A DNA stretch of 64,000 bases from assembly GCA_900472785.1 (NCBI GenBank), contig UCJH01000028.1, forward strand, positions 107,031 to 171,030. The letters run 5' to 3'. Numbering within the stretch: the stretch's first letter is position 1; every line of letters begins with the position of its first letter. Positions 42,350-53,000 of the stretch are shown one piece after another. The DNA is from Hyphomicrobiales bacterium. Lineage in GTDB: Bacteria > Pseudomonadota > Alphaproteobacteria > Rhizobiales > Rhizobiaceae. The translations under genes were made by a program, and so were the position numbers. The notes under the pieces are model-generated. The model was not told the origin of the DNA. It searched no databases and was given only the letters and a program-made list of their open reading frames with translations.

Positions 42350-44136
42350 GTGCGGACATCATTCGTCTTCCAACGACAAGGCCTGCGCCGCACTGGGGCC
42401 CACAGTCGCTTCGCGGAGGTAGGCACCTGTTTCAACTTTGGGCTCCTGCGGAAGGGCAGGTTGTTCTCGTTCTCAATGGAATTGATATGGCGATGGCGAG
42501 AACGGAAGACGGCTGGCACCGCATCGAAGCGACAGCAAGTTTCGGCAGCACCTACGCTTTCACGCCCGAAGACGGCCGCGTTGTTGGCGATCCGGCCTCA
42601 AGACAACAGGCTGGCCCGCTTGACGGCCCGTCCATTCTGACCGATCCCGACAGTTACGCCTGGACAAATACTGCTTGGAAAGGTCGGCCGTGGGAGGACA
42701 CGGTCGTCTACGAGATTCATATCGGCACGTTCACACAACAGGGTACATTCCGTGCTGCTCTTCAGAAGTTGCAGCACCTTGCCCAGCTAGGCGTTACTGC
42801 CGTCGAGATCATGCCGCTTGCACATTTTCCCGGAAACCGTGGCTGGGGCTACGACGGCGTCCTCCAATTCGCGCCGCACGGGGCCTACGGTTCCCCCGAC
42901 GACTTCAAGGCGTTTATCGATGCCGCGCACGGGCTCGGTCTGATGGTGTTCCTCGACGTTGTCTACAATCACTTCGGTCCCGAAGGAAACTATCTCGGTC
43001 AGTACGCACCTGGGTTCTTCAGACAAGGTGCTTCGACGCCGTGGGGCGATGCGATCGCATACGAAAAGCCGGAAGTCCGCGCTTATTTTATCGAAAACGT
43101 GCTTTATTGGCTACGGGATTTCCGGCTGGATGGCCTCCGGTTTGATGCCATCGACCAGATTGAAGATGGCAGCAATGTCCATATTCTTGAGCAGATCGCC
43201 CGAACGGTTCGCAACGAAATCGGCGGCAGGCATGTTCACCTCATCACCGAAAATCCTGCAAACGGAACGGATTTAATGGTCGAGCAGCCCGGCGGTCGAT
43301 ATTTCAAGGCTGACTGGAACGACGACTTCCATCACGCGCTTCATGTCGCAGCGACGGGCGAGGGAGTCGGCTATTACGAGCCGTTTAAAGACGATCCTTG
43401 GGGCAAGTTGCGACACGCGTTGGCATACGGTTACCTGAAACCTGGCAAGCCGATTGTCGATGACGATCCGCCGCCCACCGAGTCCCTGCCGCCTACCGCA
43501 TTCATTCACTTTCTGCAAAACCATGATCAGGTTGGAAACCGTGCGCTTGGCGAAAGGTTGCACCACGGCATCGATCGCCATGTCTATCGGGCGCTAATGG
43601 AGATGTTGTTGCTTACGCCGCAAATCCCATTGCTCTTTATGGGCGACGACCACTTATCGAAGCGGCCCTTTCATTTCTTCGCGGACTATCAGGGAGACAT
43701 TGCTGAGGCAGTTCGGGGAAACCGCCCCAAAGAAGTGTCGAACTTTGGCGGGCTGCCAAAAGGTTTGACGGAAGCCGACATACTTGATCCGAACAATCTC
43801 AACACATTTTCGGCGAGCGCACTCGATTGGCGTGAGGCCGAAACCGAAGGTGGACGGGAATGGGCAGACCACATTCGGTATCTGATCACGCTGCGGCGGC
43901 AAAAGATCATACCGCTTCTAGCCGATGCACGCGGTTATTCTGGGCGGATCATCGACGCGCCAGAGCGTTGTGTCTATCTTGACTGGGAACTTGGCGAAAA
44001 GACCCTCCAGTTAAGAGCAAATTTCTCCGGCAATGATGTCCCATCGCCAAGTGTATCGGGTGACAGGATGTTTCCGGAAAATGACACCGATGCCGCTCAT
44101 CTTGGCAATGCCAAGGTTCAAATTTTTATTTATTGA
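42346..44136 (+). CDS. treZ: Malto-oligosyltrehalose trehalohydrolase
   Basis: The 596-residue GH13 enzyme releases trehalose from maltooligosyl-trehalose, the second step of the TreY/TreZ route. An N-terminal CBM48-like domain (about 20-105; HLFQLWAPAEGQVVLVLNG) precedes the barrel: VVYEIHIGTFTQQGTF, VFLDVVYNHFGPEGNY, the nucleophile Asp in LDGLRFDAIDQI, acid Glu in HLITENPANG and the diagnostic LQNHDQVGNRALGERL. Normal length. No treY or treX is in the window; the SDR gene upstream overlaps it. It may need a TreY elsewhere or act as a stress function. Confidence 0.92.
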   Translation: MSADIIRLPTTRPAPHWGPQSLRGGRHLFQLWAPAEGQVVLVLNGIDMAMARTEDGWHRIEATASFGSTYAFTPEDGRVVGDPASRQQAGPLDGPSILTDPDSYAWTNTAWKGRPWEDTVVYEIHIGTFTQQGTFRAALQKLQHLAQLGVTAVEIMPLAHFPGNRGWGYDGVLQFAPHGAYGSPDDFKAFIDAAHGLGLMVFLDVVYNHFGPEGNYLGQYAPGFFRQGASTPWGDAIAYEKPEVRAYFIENVLYWLRDFRLDGLRFDAIDQIEDGSNVHILEQIARTVRNEIGGRHVHLITENPANGTDLMVEQPGGRYFKADWNDDFHHALHVAATGEGVGYYEPFKDDPWGKLRHALAYGYLKPGKPIVDDDPPPTESLPPTAFIHFLQNHDQVGNRALGERLHHGIDRHVYRALMEMLLLTPQIPLLFMGDDHLSKRPFHFFADYQGDIAEAVRGNRPKEVSNFGGLPKGLTEADILDPNNLNTFSASALDWREAETEGGREWADHIRYLITLRRQKIIPLLADARGYSGRIIDAPERCVYLDWELGEKTLQLRANFSGNDVPSPSVSGDRMFPENDTDAAHLGNAKVQIFIY

Positions 44137-44425
44137 AGTCGGAATGTGTCATTCGCGAGATTTCCGCCAGAAGTTCATCTGCCGACAGGATCGGATCAGA
44201 CGGAGGTGCTTCCATCTCAGGAGCAAGGTGAGTTTTTCGCTTCGCTCTGCGCCGCTCTTGGCGAACGGCCTGATACAGCCGCCGCATTTCCGGCATTTCG
44301 AGCTCGCCGTGTATCCACCGTTCGGCCAGTAACATGAAGTCGGCGTCGTTATGGATCGGGTGGCCCGCGGCGGCTTCGCTGATGGTCAGCCGTTGGATTG
44401 TCGCTCTGCGACTGTCGATAGTCAT
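44126..44425 (-). CDS. Small unknown protein
   Basis: A 99-residue protein overlapping the end of treZ by 11 bp on the opposite strand. It is basic and helical (DADFMLLAERWIHGELEMPE, YQAVRQERRRAKRKTH) and slightly resembles VbhA-type antitoxin helices, but not enough to call. ATG 44425 is the first start. Composition is like that of the genome. Confidence 0.45.
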   Translation of the reverse strand: MTIDSRRATIQRLTISEAAAGHPIHNDADFMLLAERWIHGELEMPEMRRLYQAVRQERRRAKRKTHLAPEMEAPPSDPILSADELLAEISRMTHSDFNK

Positions 44426-44450
44426 TGTACCCTCGATGCTCCCAGCAAAA

Positions 44451-44468
44451 GGCCCGCCGAAGCGGGCC
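44451..44468 (-). terminator. Hairpin after DUF892 gene, copy 1
   Basis: GGCCCGC, CGAA, GCGGGCC is a strong stable tetraloop stem 28 bp after the DUF892 stop. On the minus strand TTTTGCTGG follows, a short T run. Confidence 0.72.
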
Positions 44469-44495
44469 TCGCGCTGTCACTTTGCATGAAATATA

Positions 44496-44999
44496 TCAAG
44501 CAACCTTCTTCTTACCTGCCTTCGGGTTCGCGGACGCCTCACCGAGTTGGGTGAGTAGTGCGTCGGTGGCGATTTCCTCCTGTAGGTTGGCGTCGAGCAA
44601 TGCTACGGCTTCTGTGTAGCCAAGCTGTTCGGCCCACGACTTCAGCGTGCCATAGCGGGCGATCTCGTAGTGCTCGACAGCCTGTGCCGATGAGATCAGC
44701 CCAGCGTCGAGCGCGACCGAGCCCTTGTACTCTTCCATAATCTCTTCGCCTTCGGCAATGATGCCTTGAATGGCTTCACATGTCTTACCGCGTGCGGCCT
44801 TGCCGACGATTTCGAACACTTGCTGCAGGCGTTCGATTTGACCTTCGGTTTCATCCTTGTGCTTCAAAAACGCTGCCTTACCGTCTGGCGATTGGGCAGC
44901 GCGGGCCATCTTTGGCAGGGCTCTCAATATCTGCTTTTCGGCGAAGTAAATGTCCTTGAGGGTGTCGATGAACAGATCGTCGAGGGTCTTCTCAGCCAT
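44496..44999 (-). CDS. DUF892 ferritin-like stress protein (YciE family), copy 1
   Basis: A 167-residue ferritin-like helical bundle: DDLFIDTLKDIYFAEKQILR, then HKDETEGQIERLQQVF and AVEHYEIARYGTLKSWAEQ, with Glu and His residues that would bind a di-iron centre. YciE-type proteins are induced by osmotic and stationary stress. ATG 44999 begins MAEKTLDDL; the frame to 45044 has no homology. A second copy lies at 56783 on the opposite strand, about 82% alike in protein. It is convergent with the treZ region. Confidence 0.9.
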   Translation of the reverse strand: MAEKTLDDLFIDTLKDIYFAEKQILRALPKMARAAQSPDGKAAFLKHKDETEGQIERLQQVFEIVGKAARGKTCEAIQGIIAEGEEIMEEYKGSVALDAGLISSAQAVEHYEIARYGTLKSWAEQLGYTEAVALLDANLQEEIATDALLTQLGEASANPKAGKKKVA

Positions 45000-45265
45000 T
45001 GTGGTTCTCCTATTGGCGGGGTGGATTGGAATTGCGCGACTCAACCCCGTTTGCGAAAGATTGTTCCTCCCGGGAACTGTCAGGCTTGCACTTCGGTGCA
45101 GGTGTCGGAGAAAGACGTATGAGAGCGTCTGGAATTGGAGGTACTGTGCATCGATATGCAGCGGATATTCATTGAAGAGTCCTGTGGCATGGTGACTGGA
45201 TGAACGCGGTTCTTCCGTATCACGAGCCCCGTAACTTACGCACCGCCGCAGCTCCTGAATTCACT

Positions 45266-46249
45266 TCATCCATGATTACGGCTTGAATGCCACTGCCAGG
45301 CAGAACGAATGATATCGTGAAGATTATATTTGGGCTGCCAGCCTAAGATGCTCAATGCCAGTTCGCTATTTGCAACAAGAGACGTGGAGTCTCCGTAACG
45401 TCGCTCCGCATGCTCGATCGGGAAAGGTTTGCCCGAAACAGTGGAGATGGCGGAGACTAGTTCCCTGACAGTGGTTCCTGTTCCGGTGCCGAGGTTGAGC
45501 TGAGTGCTTTTTCCGCCGGATAGCAGATAGTCCACTGCCCGCACATGTGCATCCGCAAGGTCGAGAACATGAACATAGTCGCGCACGCAGGTTCCGTCAC
45601 GCGTCTCGTAGTCGTTGCCGAACAGCGTAAAACCAGTTCGACGTCCGAGCGCTGCGTCGATTGCAAGGGGAATGGCATGCGTTTCGGGCGAATGCCATTC
45701 ACCGATATGCCCCGCGAGATCGGCACCCGCCGCATTGAAATATCTAAGAATGACCGAGCGTAAGCCTTTGTAGCTGTCATAATCCTGCAGCACTTGTTCA
45801 ACGATCCATTTGGTTCGTCCATACGGGTTAATCGGTCGTTGTTCGTGGGTTTCATCCATCGGCGACTGTTTAGGCAAGCCGTACGTTGCGCAAGTGGAGG
45901 AGAACACAAATGCGTCGATGCCTGCCGAAAGAACTGCAGCCAGGAGCGTCAGCGTACCGATCACATTGTTGTCGTAGAATAACGCAGGATCCTTGACCGA
46001 TTCACCGACCTCTATCATTGCAGCAAAATGCAAAATGGCGTCCGGCTTGTAAGTAGCGATGACCGCATCAAGACGCTCTCGATCGCGAATGTCGCCTTTT
46101 TCTAAAGGTCCCCATCTCACAAACTCGGAATGGCCGTTGGACAAATTGTCAAACACGACGGGTTTGTAACCGCGGTTCGCCAAGGTCAAACAGGTGTGGG
46201 AACCGATGTAACCGGCACCACCGACAACGAGCACTGTCTTATCCTGCAT
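45266..46249 (-). CDS. galE: UDP-glucose 4-epimerase
   Basis: The 327-residue enzyme interconverts UDP-glucose and UDP-galactose. It is an extended SDR: NAD motif VVGGAGYIGSHTC, DNLSNGH, the catalytic Ser-x-Ala in STCATYG with Tyr and Lys in YGRTKWIVEQ, and FNAAGAD with GTCVRDYVHVLDLADAH. ATG 46249 starts MQDKTVLVVGG. It is divergent from the glycan biosynthesis operon (209 bp apart) and supplies its UDP-galactose substrate for the mutase domain of the second gene. Confidence 0.93.
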   Translation of the reverse strand: MQDKTVLVVGGAGYIGSHTCLTLANRGYKPVVFDNLSNGHSEFVRWGPLEKGDIRDRERLDAVIATYKPDAILHFAAMIEVGESVKDPALFYDNNVIGTLTLLAAVLSAGIDAFVFSSTCATYGLPKQSPMDETHEQRPINPYGRTKWIVEQVLQDYDSYKGLRSVILRYFNAAGADLAGHIGEWHSPETHAIPLAIDAALGRRTGFTLFGNDYETRDGTCVRDYVHVLDLADAHVRAVDYLLSGGKSTQLNLGTGTGTTVRELVSAISTVSGKPFPIEHAERRYGDSTSLVANSELALSILGWQPKYNLHDIIRSAWQWHSSRNHG

Positions 46250-46458
46250 GACGTCAACTAGACTTGACGTTGGTGAAGCACGAATCGACTGACTGCCGAG
46301 ACGGCGTCTGCCAGGGCGCCGCTCTCTCACATTTATCGTAACGCATTATCACCAAAACTCCACCGATCACAAATTTAGCCGAGGATGGATCAAATCGCAC
46401 GGCAACGAGTTCTGACCGACAACTAGCGAGGTGAATAATTGTTCATTCGAATTCTTTC

Positions 46459-47616
46459 ATGAGCCAGCCGGTGAAAACAAAGCGGATCGTCGTCATTAGT
46501 GATTTCCAGGATGGCGGCAGATTTCCGGCGCCTGTCGCAGACGTCCAGGAATTTCTTGCTCAGTGGTCAAAGCAGCCAAGCGGGCTCCCGCTTCGACCTC
46601 CAGAACATAGAGATTGTGTCGTCGAAGGGGGATATCTCGATCGACTTCCCTTGGCGTTGGTCAAGGCGGGGATAGTCGACGTTGCCGAAGTCTGGACACA
46701 TTGGCGTGGCGATCAACCACCAAAGCTCGATGTAAGTGGCGCGCCGTTTATCTTTCGGCGTTCGTTCCAGATGAATGGTCCTGAAGCGCCAATTGCCTCG
46801 AATGATATGTTAGCCCACATTGTGGCATTCGGTGCGCCTGAAATATTGTGCGTTTGGGGACTCGGTGTTTCCAACGAAATTATGGAAGCCTGCAAAAGCA
46901 GCTTCAAGATTTATAATTCCATCGACGCGCCAGCGCTGCGCGTTCCGCCGGAAATAAGCAAACATTTTGATCTTGTGATCACCGGCGCTGAATGGCAGTC
47001 GCAGGAGGTAACCCATCGGCACCCTACCATGAAGACTGCAATTCTGCCCATCGGTCCGGAATTCGCGTCGGACTCTATGTTTTTTCCGATTGCTGGTCCG
47101 AAAATCTACGACATCGTCTATGTTGCCGCAGCGCAAGCCTACAAGCGCCATGACATTCTCTTCGACGCAATGGCCAAGTTGCCGCTCAGCATTCGTGCAT
47201 TGTGTGTGTTCGGCTACGGGGAGTTGAGCGAGGATCTACGCAGCCGCGCCCGCGATCTTGACATCGAAGTTCAATTCGTGGGGCCGCCTGGAGTTCCGTA
47301 TACCGAAGTCAACAAGCTGATGAATCAAGCCAAAATCGGTGTCGTGTGTGGAGTGGATGATGGAGCACCAGCTATCCTCACGGAATACATGCTTGCCGGC
47401 CTTCCCGTTCTTGCCAACGAAGCACTCTGCTGCGGGCTGCAATATATCACGCCGCAAACGGGACGCACGTCGCCGGCTGATACTTTTCACGAGGCTATCA
47501 TCGAGATGCTTGCGACACGTTCGACTTATTCTCCAAGGCAAACCGTGCTGGACAATTGGACCTGGGCTCATTCGGTGCGCAAGCTGCAGGCGTTGATAGG
47601 GAGTGACGCGCGCTAA
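46459..47616 (+). CDS. Glycosyltransferase (GT4-like)
   Basis: A 385-residue protein with two Rossmann-like halves. The C-terminal half has the nucleotide-sugar pattern DIVYVAAAQAYKRHDILFDA, VQFVGPPGVPYTEVNKLMN and DDGAPAILTEYMLAGLPVLA, close to the E-x7-E of GT4 enzymes. The N-terminal acceptor half is divergent. It is the first gene of the glycan operon, 71 bp before the GT-mutase fusion. Sugar and acceptor cannot be told. Confidence 0.8.
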   Translation: MSQPVKTKRIVVISDFQDGGRFPAPVADVQEFLAQWSKQPSGLPLRPPEHRDCVVEGGYLDRLPLALVKAGIVDVAEVWTHWRGDQPPKLDVSGAPFIFRRSFQMNGPEAPIASNDMLAHIVAFGAPEILCVWGLGVSNEIMEACKSSFKIYNSIDAPALRVPPEISKHFDLVITGAEWQSQEVTHRHPTMKTAILPIGPEFASDSMFFPIAGPKIYDIVYVAAAQAYKRHDILFDAMAKLPLSIRALCVFGYGELSEDLRSRARDLDIEVQFVGPPGVPYTEVNKLMNQAKIGVVCGVDDGAPAILTEYMLAGLPVLANEALCCGLQYITPQTGRTSPADTFHEAIIEMLATRSTYSPRQTVLDNWTWAHSVRKLQALIGSDAR

Positions 47617-47687
47617 AATGTTCAACTCGAAGCGGAACAAAGCAAGAGACTTGTAGTTTGCGTTCGTCTCTCAAGCGCGGATGTTCA

Positions 47688-50030
47688 ATGAATCTTTCCA
47701 GTTCTTTTCCCGTAGCGTCACATACAGTACCTGTTCGTCACGCCCCATTGATCTGTTTTTCCCATTTGCGCTGGGATTTTGTGTTGCAGCGGCCGCAGCA
47801 CCTGATGGAGCGTTTTTCCGGGGAGCGGCAGGTTTTTTTCTTCGAAGAGTTCATCCCGACCGACCATCATCTTGCCTATATGGAAATCCATCCGTTTGAA
47901 GGAACGACGGTTAAATCCATACGTCCTCGAATTCCGCATTGGTGGAGCGAAGAGGACAGGGAGCGGGCGCTCGGCAAACTGCTCGACGAGCTCCTGACGC
48001 TTCATGGCGTCATGAAACCGATTCTCTGGTTCTACACCCCGCTCATGTACAGTTTTGCCCGCCATGTAGATGCGTCTGCCGTGATCTATGACTGCATGGA
48101 CGAGTTGGCAAATTTCAAATTCGCGCCGGCCGGACTGAAGGAAACGGAGGCTGCCCTTATCGCGCGGGCGGATGTGGTCTTCACGGGTGGTCAGAGTCTC
48201 TATGAAGCCAAGCGCCATATGCACGATAACATCCATCCGTTTCCATCGAGCGTCGATGTCGGCCATTTTCATGCCGCCCGAACGAACCATAACGAGCCAT
48301 TGGATCAACGATCGATAAAGGGAGTGAAACTCGGGTACTATGGCGTGATCGACGAGCGTCTTGATCTCGAACTTATCGCTCAGGTTGCTCAGGCTCGACC
48401 CGATCTTTCCTTCGTCTTCATCGGCCCCGTTGCCAAGATTGCGCCAGAAGCCTTGCCGCGCGCTGCCAATATTCATTATCTCGGCCGGAAGAGTTATGAC
48501 GAGCTACCCGGTTATCTTTCGGGATGGGATGTAGCCCTGATGCCGTTTGCGTTGAACGAAGCAACGAAATTCATCAGCCCAACCAAAACGCCGGAATATC
48601 TTGCGGCCGGTCGACCTGTCGTCAGCACGGCGATCACCGATGTCGTACGTCATTACGGCGATATTAACGGCGTGTTTGTCGCTGTAGATGCCGGTCGGTT
48701 CGCTGCGGCATGTGACGAGGCGCTCGCTCTCAGCCGCAGCGCCGACAATTGGCTGATGCGCGTTGACGCCATGCTTGCCGGATCATCTTGGGATCAGACA
48801 TTCTTGACAATGAAGACCTTGGTCAATGAGGCCATTGAACGCCGAGCCGGACTGCAACTGCCCAGGATGCGGCAGCCGGAGAAGAGGAGATTCACCTCCT
48901 CATCGCGATACGATTATCTTATCGTCGGTGCCGGATTTGCCGGCTCGGTTCTAGCTGAAAGGCTGGCATCCGAAGGCGGGAAGCGGGTGCTTCTCTGCGA
49001 TAGGAGAGCCCATGTTGGTGGCAATGCCTATGATTTTCACAATGAAGACGGCATCCTCGTCCATAAATATGGCCCTCATATTTTCCACACCAACAGCGAA
49101 GAAGTTTTTCGTTACCTGTCACGGTTTACTGCCTGGAGGCCGTACGAGCATCGGGTGCTGGCGCAGGTCGGCGATCTCCGGCTGCCTGTTCCCATCAATA
49201 GGACGACGCTAAACGCCCTCTACCGACTCGAGCTGAAGGATGAGGCAGAAGCGGCTTCGTTTCTGGCGAGCCGTGCCGAGGCGTGTGAATCGATCAGGAC
49301 TTCGAAGGATGTGGTCATTTCGCAGGTCGGGAGCGACTTATATCGCACCTTCTTCGAGGGCTATACCCGCAAACAATGGGGGCTTGATCCTTCCGAGCTT
49401 GATAAGTCTGTGACAGCGCGCGTGCCGACCCGTACGAACACCGACGACCGTTATTTTCTAGACGCGTATCAGGCGATGCCGCTGCACGGCTATACCGAAA
49501 TGTTCGAGAAAATGCTGGATCATGACAACATCACTGTCAGGACGTCGACAGAATATGTCGAGCTCCGTGGTCTCGCCGACCACACGATCTTTACAGGGCC
49601 GATTGACGAGTATTTCGATTATCGTTTCGGCCGGTTGCCCTATCGTAGCCTGACGTTCCAGCATGAGACCCATAATGCACGACGCGCGCTTCCGGTCGGC
49701 GTCGTCAACTATCCATCCGAAGATGTACCCTATACCCGCGTCACCGAATATAAGCACCTCACAGGACAGGTTCATCCCAAGACCGCGCTCTGTTACGAGT
49801 TCGCCAGCGGCAGCGGCGATCCGTATTACCCGATCCCCCGCCCTGAAAATCAGGCGCTTTATAAACAGTATGAAGCGTTGGCCAGAGAACGTTCGGACGT
49901 GACATTTGTCGGGCGCCTTGGAACCTACAAATATTACAATATGGATCAGGTCGTTGGCCAAGCCTTGGCGACCTATCGAAGGATGGCGAAAGCGGTTCCG
50001 GCTGATAGTATGGCCGCCGGCGCGCAATGA
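47688..50030 (+). CDS. Glycosyltransferase fused to UDP-galactopyranose mutase
   Basis: A 780-residue two-domain protein. Residues about 20-395 are a GT-B glycosyltransferase (FSHLRWDFVLQRPQHLMERF, CMDELANFKFAPAG, LGYYGVIDERLDLELI, PTKTPEYLAAGRPVVSTAI). Residues about 405-775 are UDP-galactopyranose mutase: FAD motif YLIVGAGFAGSVLAERLA, GGNAYDFHNEDGILVHKYGP, FFEGYTRKQWGLDPSELD and GTYKYYNMDQVVGQAL. The mutase makes UDP-galactofuranose, which the fused transferase may use directly. A TTG at 47658 is less likely than ATG 47688. Its end overlaps the next gene by 4 bp. Confidence 0.9.
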   Translation: MNLSSSFPVASHTVPVRHAPLICFSHLRWDFVLQRPQHLMERFSGERQVFFFEEFIPTDHHLAYMEIHPFEGTTVKSIRPRIPHWWSEEDRERALGKLLDELLTLHGVMKPILWFYTPLMYSFARHVDASAVIYDCMDELANFKFAPAGLKETEAALIARADVVFTGGQSLYEAKRHMHDNIHPFPSSVDVGHFHAARTNHNEPLDQRSIKGVKLGYYGVIDERLDLELIAQVAQARPDLSFVFIGPVAKIAPEALPRAANIHYLGRKSYDELPGYLSGWDVALMPFALNEATKFISPTKTPEYLAAGRPVVSTAITDVVRHYGDINGVFVAVDAGRFAAACDEALALSRSADNWLMRVDAMLAGSSWDQTFLTMKTLVNEAIERRAGLQLPRMRQPEKRRFTSSSRYDYLIVGAGFAGSVLAERLASEGGKRVLLCDRRAHVGGNAYDFHNEDGILVHKYGPHIFHTNSEEVFRYLSRFTAWRPYEHRVLAQVGDLRLPVPINRTTLNALYRLELKDEAEAASFLASRAEACESIRTSKDVVISQVGSDLYRTFFEGYTRKQWGLDPSELDKSVTARVPTRTNTDDRYFLDAYQAMPLHGYTEMFEKMLDHDNITVRTSTEYVELRGLADHTIFTGPIDEYFDYRFGRLPYRSLTFQHETHNARRALPVGVVNYPSEDVPYTRVTEYKHLTGQVHPKTALCYEFASGSGDPYYPIPRPENQALYKQYEALARERSDVTFVGRLGTYKYYNMDQVVGQALATYRRMAKAVPADSMAAGAQ

Positions 50031-53000
50031 ACAAGCGACCGCGTATCGTCTTGGCGACCGACAGCCTCGACCCATCCGGTATGGGCGAGCACATGTTGAC
50101 ACTCGGCTGCGCGCTTCAACCACAATTCGATGTCACGCTTGCCGCGATCGACAAGATCGAGGTGTCTCTCCTGGAGCGTGCTGCATGCGGTGGGCTTGCA
50201 GTGAAGGCCATCGATAGCGATGAAACGTTCGAACTCTGGCTGAAGACGGCAAACGTTGCCTTGCTGCACGTTCATGCCGGTATCGGCTGGGAGGGGCACG
50301 GCCTCGCGCGCGCCGGAACCGCCAATGGCATTCCAGTCATTCGTACCGAGCATCTCCCGTATTTGCTAACCGAGATCGACCAACAAGCGCTTTATGCGAA
50401 GGAAAGCCGGGAACTCGCGCACCACATCGTCGTTTCGGAAGCATCACGGCGGAGTTTTGAGGACAACGGCGTCGATGGCAGACGTATCACCGTCGTTCGA
50501 AATGGCATTCTTCCCTTAAAAGCGGTCGATAGGCGCCCGGTTGACACCGCCGGAAACGAGCCTGACTGCAGAAAAGTATTGATCACTGTGGCCCGCTTTT
50601 CTCAGCAAAAAGAGCACGCGACCCTGGTCAACGCCATGCCTGCCGTATTGCGCAAGTATCCCTCGGCCATTCTGCGTCTTGTTGGTAAAGGCGAGGAGTT
50701 GGCAAATGTTCGGGGGTTGGTCGACAAACTTTCGCTTGGTCGGCATGTGGAATTTCTAGGGCACCGGACCGATATTGCCGAGTTGATGGCGGACGCCGAT
50801 TTATTCGTTCTGCCGTCGCGTTTCGAGGGTTTGCCGCTTGCGGTGCTGGAGGCAATGTCGCTGGGCCTGCCGGTGGTCGCCACCCGGATTGGCGGGACCG
50901 TCGAAGCTTTGGGCTCGGATCATCCGTTTTTTTGCGAGGTTGGCAATCCGTCCACACTGGCAGACACAATAATTCATGCTCTCGGCGACAGGGGCCGAGC
51001 GAAGGCTGCCGGACAAGCCAGTCGAACGCGGTTTCAAGCTGAATTTTCAGCGCAGCGCATGGTCGATCAAACGGCTGATGTGTATCGCCGCTTTCTTCCT
51101 CGACGGACAGAAGACAAACAAGGACATTTTTACATGAATAAGACACGCATTGGCTTTATCGGTGTCGGAGGTATTGCGCACCGGCATCTCGACATCCTGG
51201 CCGGGTTCGAGGACGTGAGCCTTGTTGCTTTTGCCGATCCCGATTTCAGTCGTGCACAGCAGGCGGCGTCACATTTTGGTGCGCGCGCGTTCGACAACCA
51301 TGTTGCAATGCTTAACGACGAGGCCTTGGACGCCGTCTATATCTGCATCCCACCATTTGCTCACGGAGCAGCAGAACGGGAGTTGATTGCGCGGGGCATA
51401 CCGTTCTTCGTCGAAAAGCCGATCACGCTCGATATCGGTTTGGCTGAAGAACTTGCCACTGCTATCGAGGCCGCAAAGTTGATCACCGCCGTGGGTTATC
51501 ATTGGCGTTATCTCGATACGGTCGAGGAAGCGCGGCGGTTGCTGGCCGACAATCCTGCCCAACTGCTTTCAGGCTATTGGTTGGACCAGACGCCGCCGCC
51601 GCAATGGTGGTGGAAGAACGATCGCTCGGGCGGGCAGATCGTGGAGCAAACGACCCATATCATCGATCTAGCGCGATATCTCATCGGCGAGGTTGAAGAG
51701 GTTTATGGCCGTGTCGGCTTCCGGGATCGGGCGGAATTTCCCGGCCTTGACGTTCCGGCGGCGACCACCGCCAGCCTTACCTTTAAATCGGGCGTGATTG
51801 CCAACATCGCGTCCACTTGCCTTCTCGGCTGGAACCACAAGGTGGGGCTCAATATCTTTGCCGACCGGCTCGCGATCGAACTCACCGACCACGACATCAT
51901 GGTTGACGTGGGTGCCGGCCGACCTGTGCGCCATGCCGAGGGAGATCCCGTTTGGCGTGAAGATCGTGATTTTATAGATGCGGTGCGCGGCGGAGAAAAT
52001 CATATTCGCTGCGCCTATGGGGACGCATTGGCGACGCACAGGCTGGCGCTGGCGGTTGTGTCCTCTGCGCGCAGCGGCGAACCGGTCAGGATTGAACTCC
52101 CGGTTGTCCACCGCAATCCGATAGCACCGCTGCTGCATCAGCCACGGTACGATCCGCCGCAAAGATTGCCGCCGGGCCACCGCAAGGTCCGCTCTCTGGG
52201 TATTGAAGGGCCAGGGAAAGCCTATGTCCTGGAATACGAGGAGGGTCCGCCCGCCCATGGCCAGATTCGGCTGGACACGCTTTACACCGGCTTTTCCGCC
52301 GGTACCGAACTGACGTTCATGAAGAATACCAACCCATACTTCCACTCTCGCTTTGACGGAGGGCGTGGCGTTTTCCTCGAAAACGAGCCGGATCTGCGTT
52401 ATCCGGTCCCGTTCCTTGGCTATATGGAAGTCGCGCGGATTTCGGAATCGAGGGCACATGGATTTGCTGAGGGCGCGACCGTCGCAACGACATTTGCCCA
52501 CAAGACGGGTCATACCGCCGACCCATATCACGACGTTCTGATCCCTTTTCCGGACGATCTCGACCCCATACTTGGCATTTTTGTCGCGCAGATGGGGCCG
52601 ATCGCCGCCAATGGTATTCTCCATGCAGACGCGGATGCGCTCGGAACGAAAATTCCCGCTCTGGGAGCCGGGATCGCTGGCCGGCGAGTCGTCGTGTTCG
52701 GGGCAGGGACGGTCGGATTGATGACAGCTCTGTTTGCCCAGAGGGCTGGCGCATCGTCTGTCGTCGTCGCCGATCCTTCGGAATTTCGGCGCAACAAAGC
52801 AGAAGCCCTTGGCTTGACCGCAATGGGTGAGGACGACGTCTGGCAGCATGCGAAAGCGCGCTGGCACAATGGCGGACAGGATCGCGGCGCCGATGTCGTC
52901 TTTCAGACGCGGGCGCACGCGCGAAGCTTGCATATTGCCTTGAAGACGCTGCGCCCGCAGGGGACGGTTGTCGATCTCGCTTTCTACCAGGGCGGGGCGG

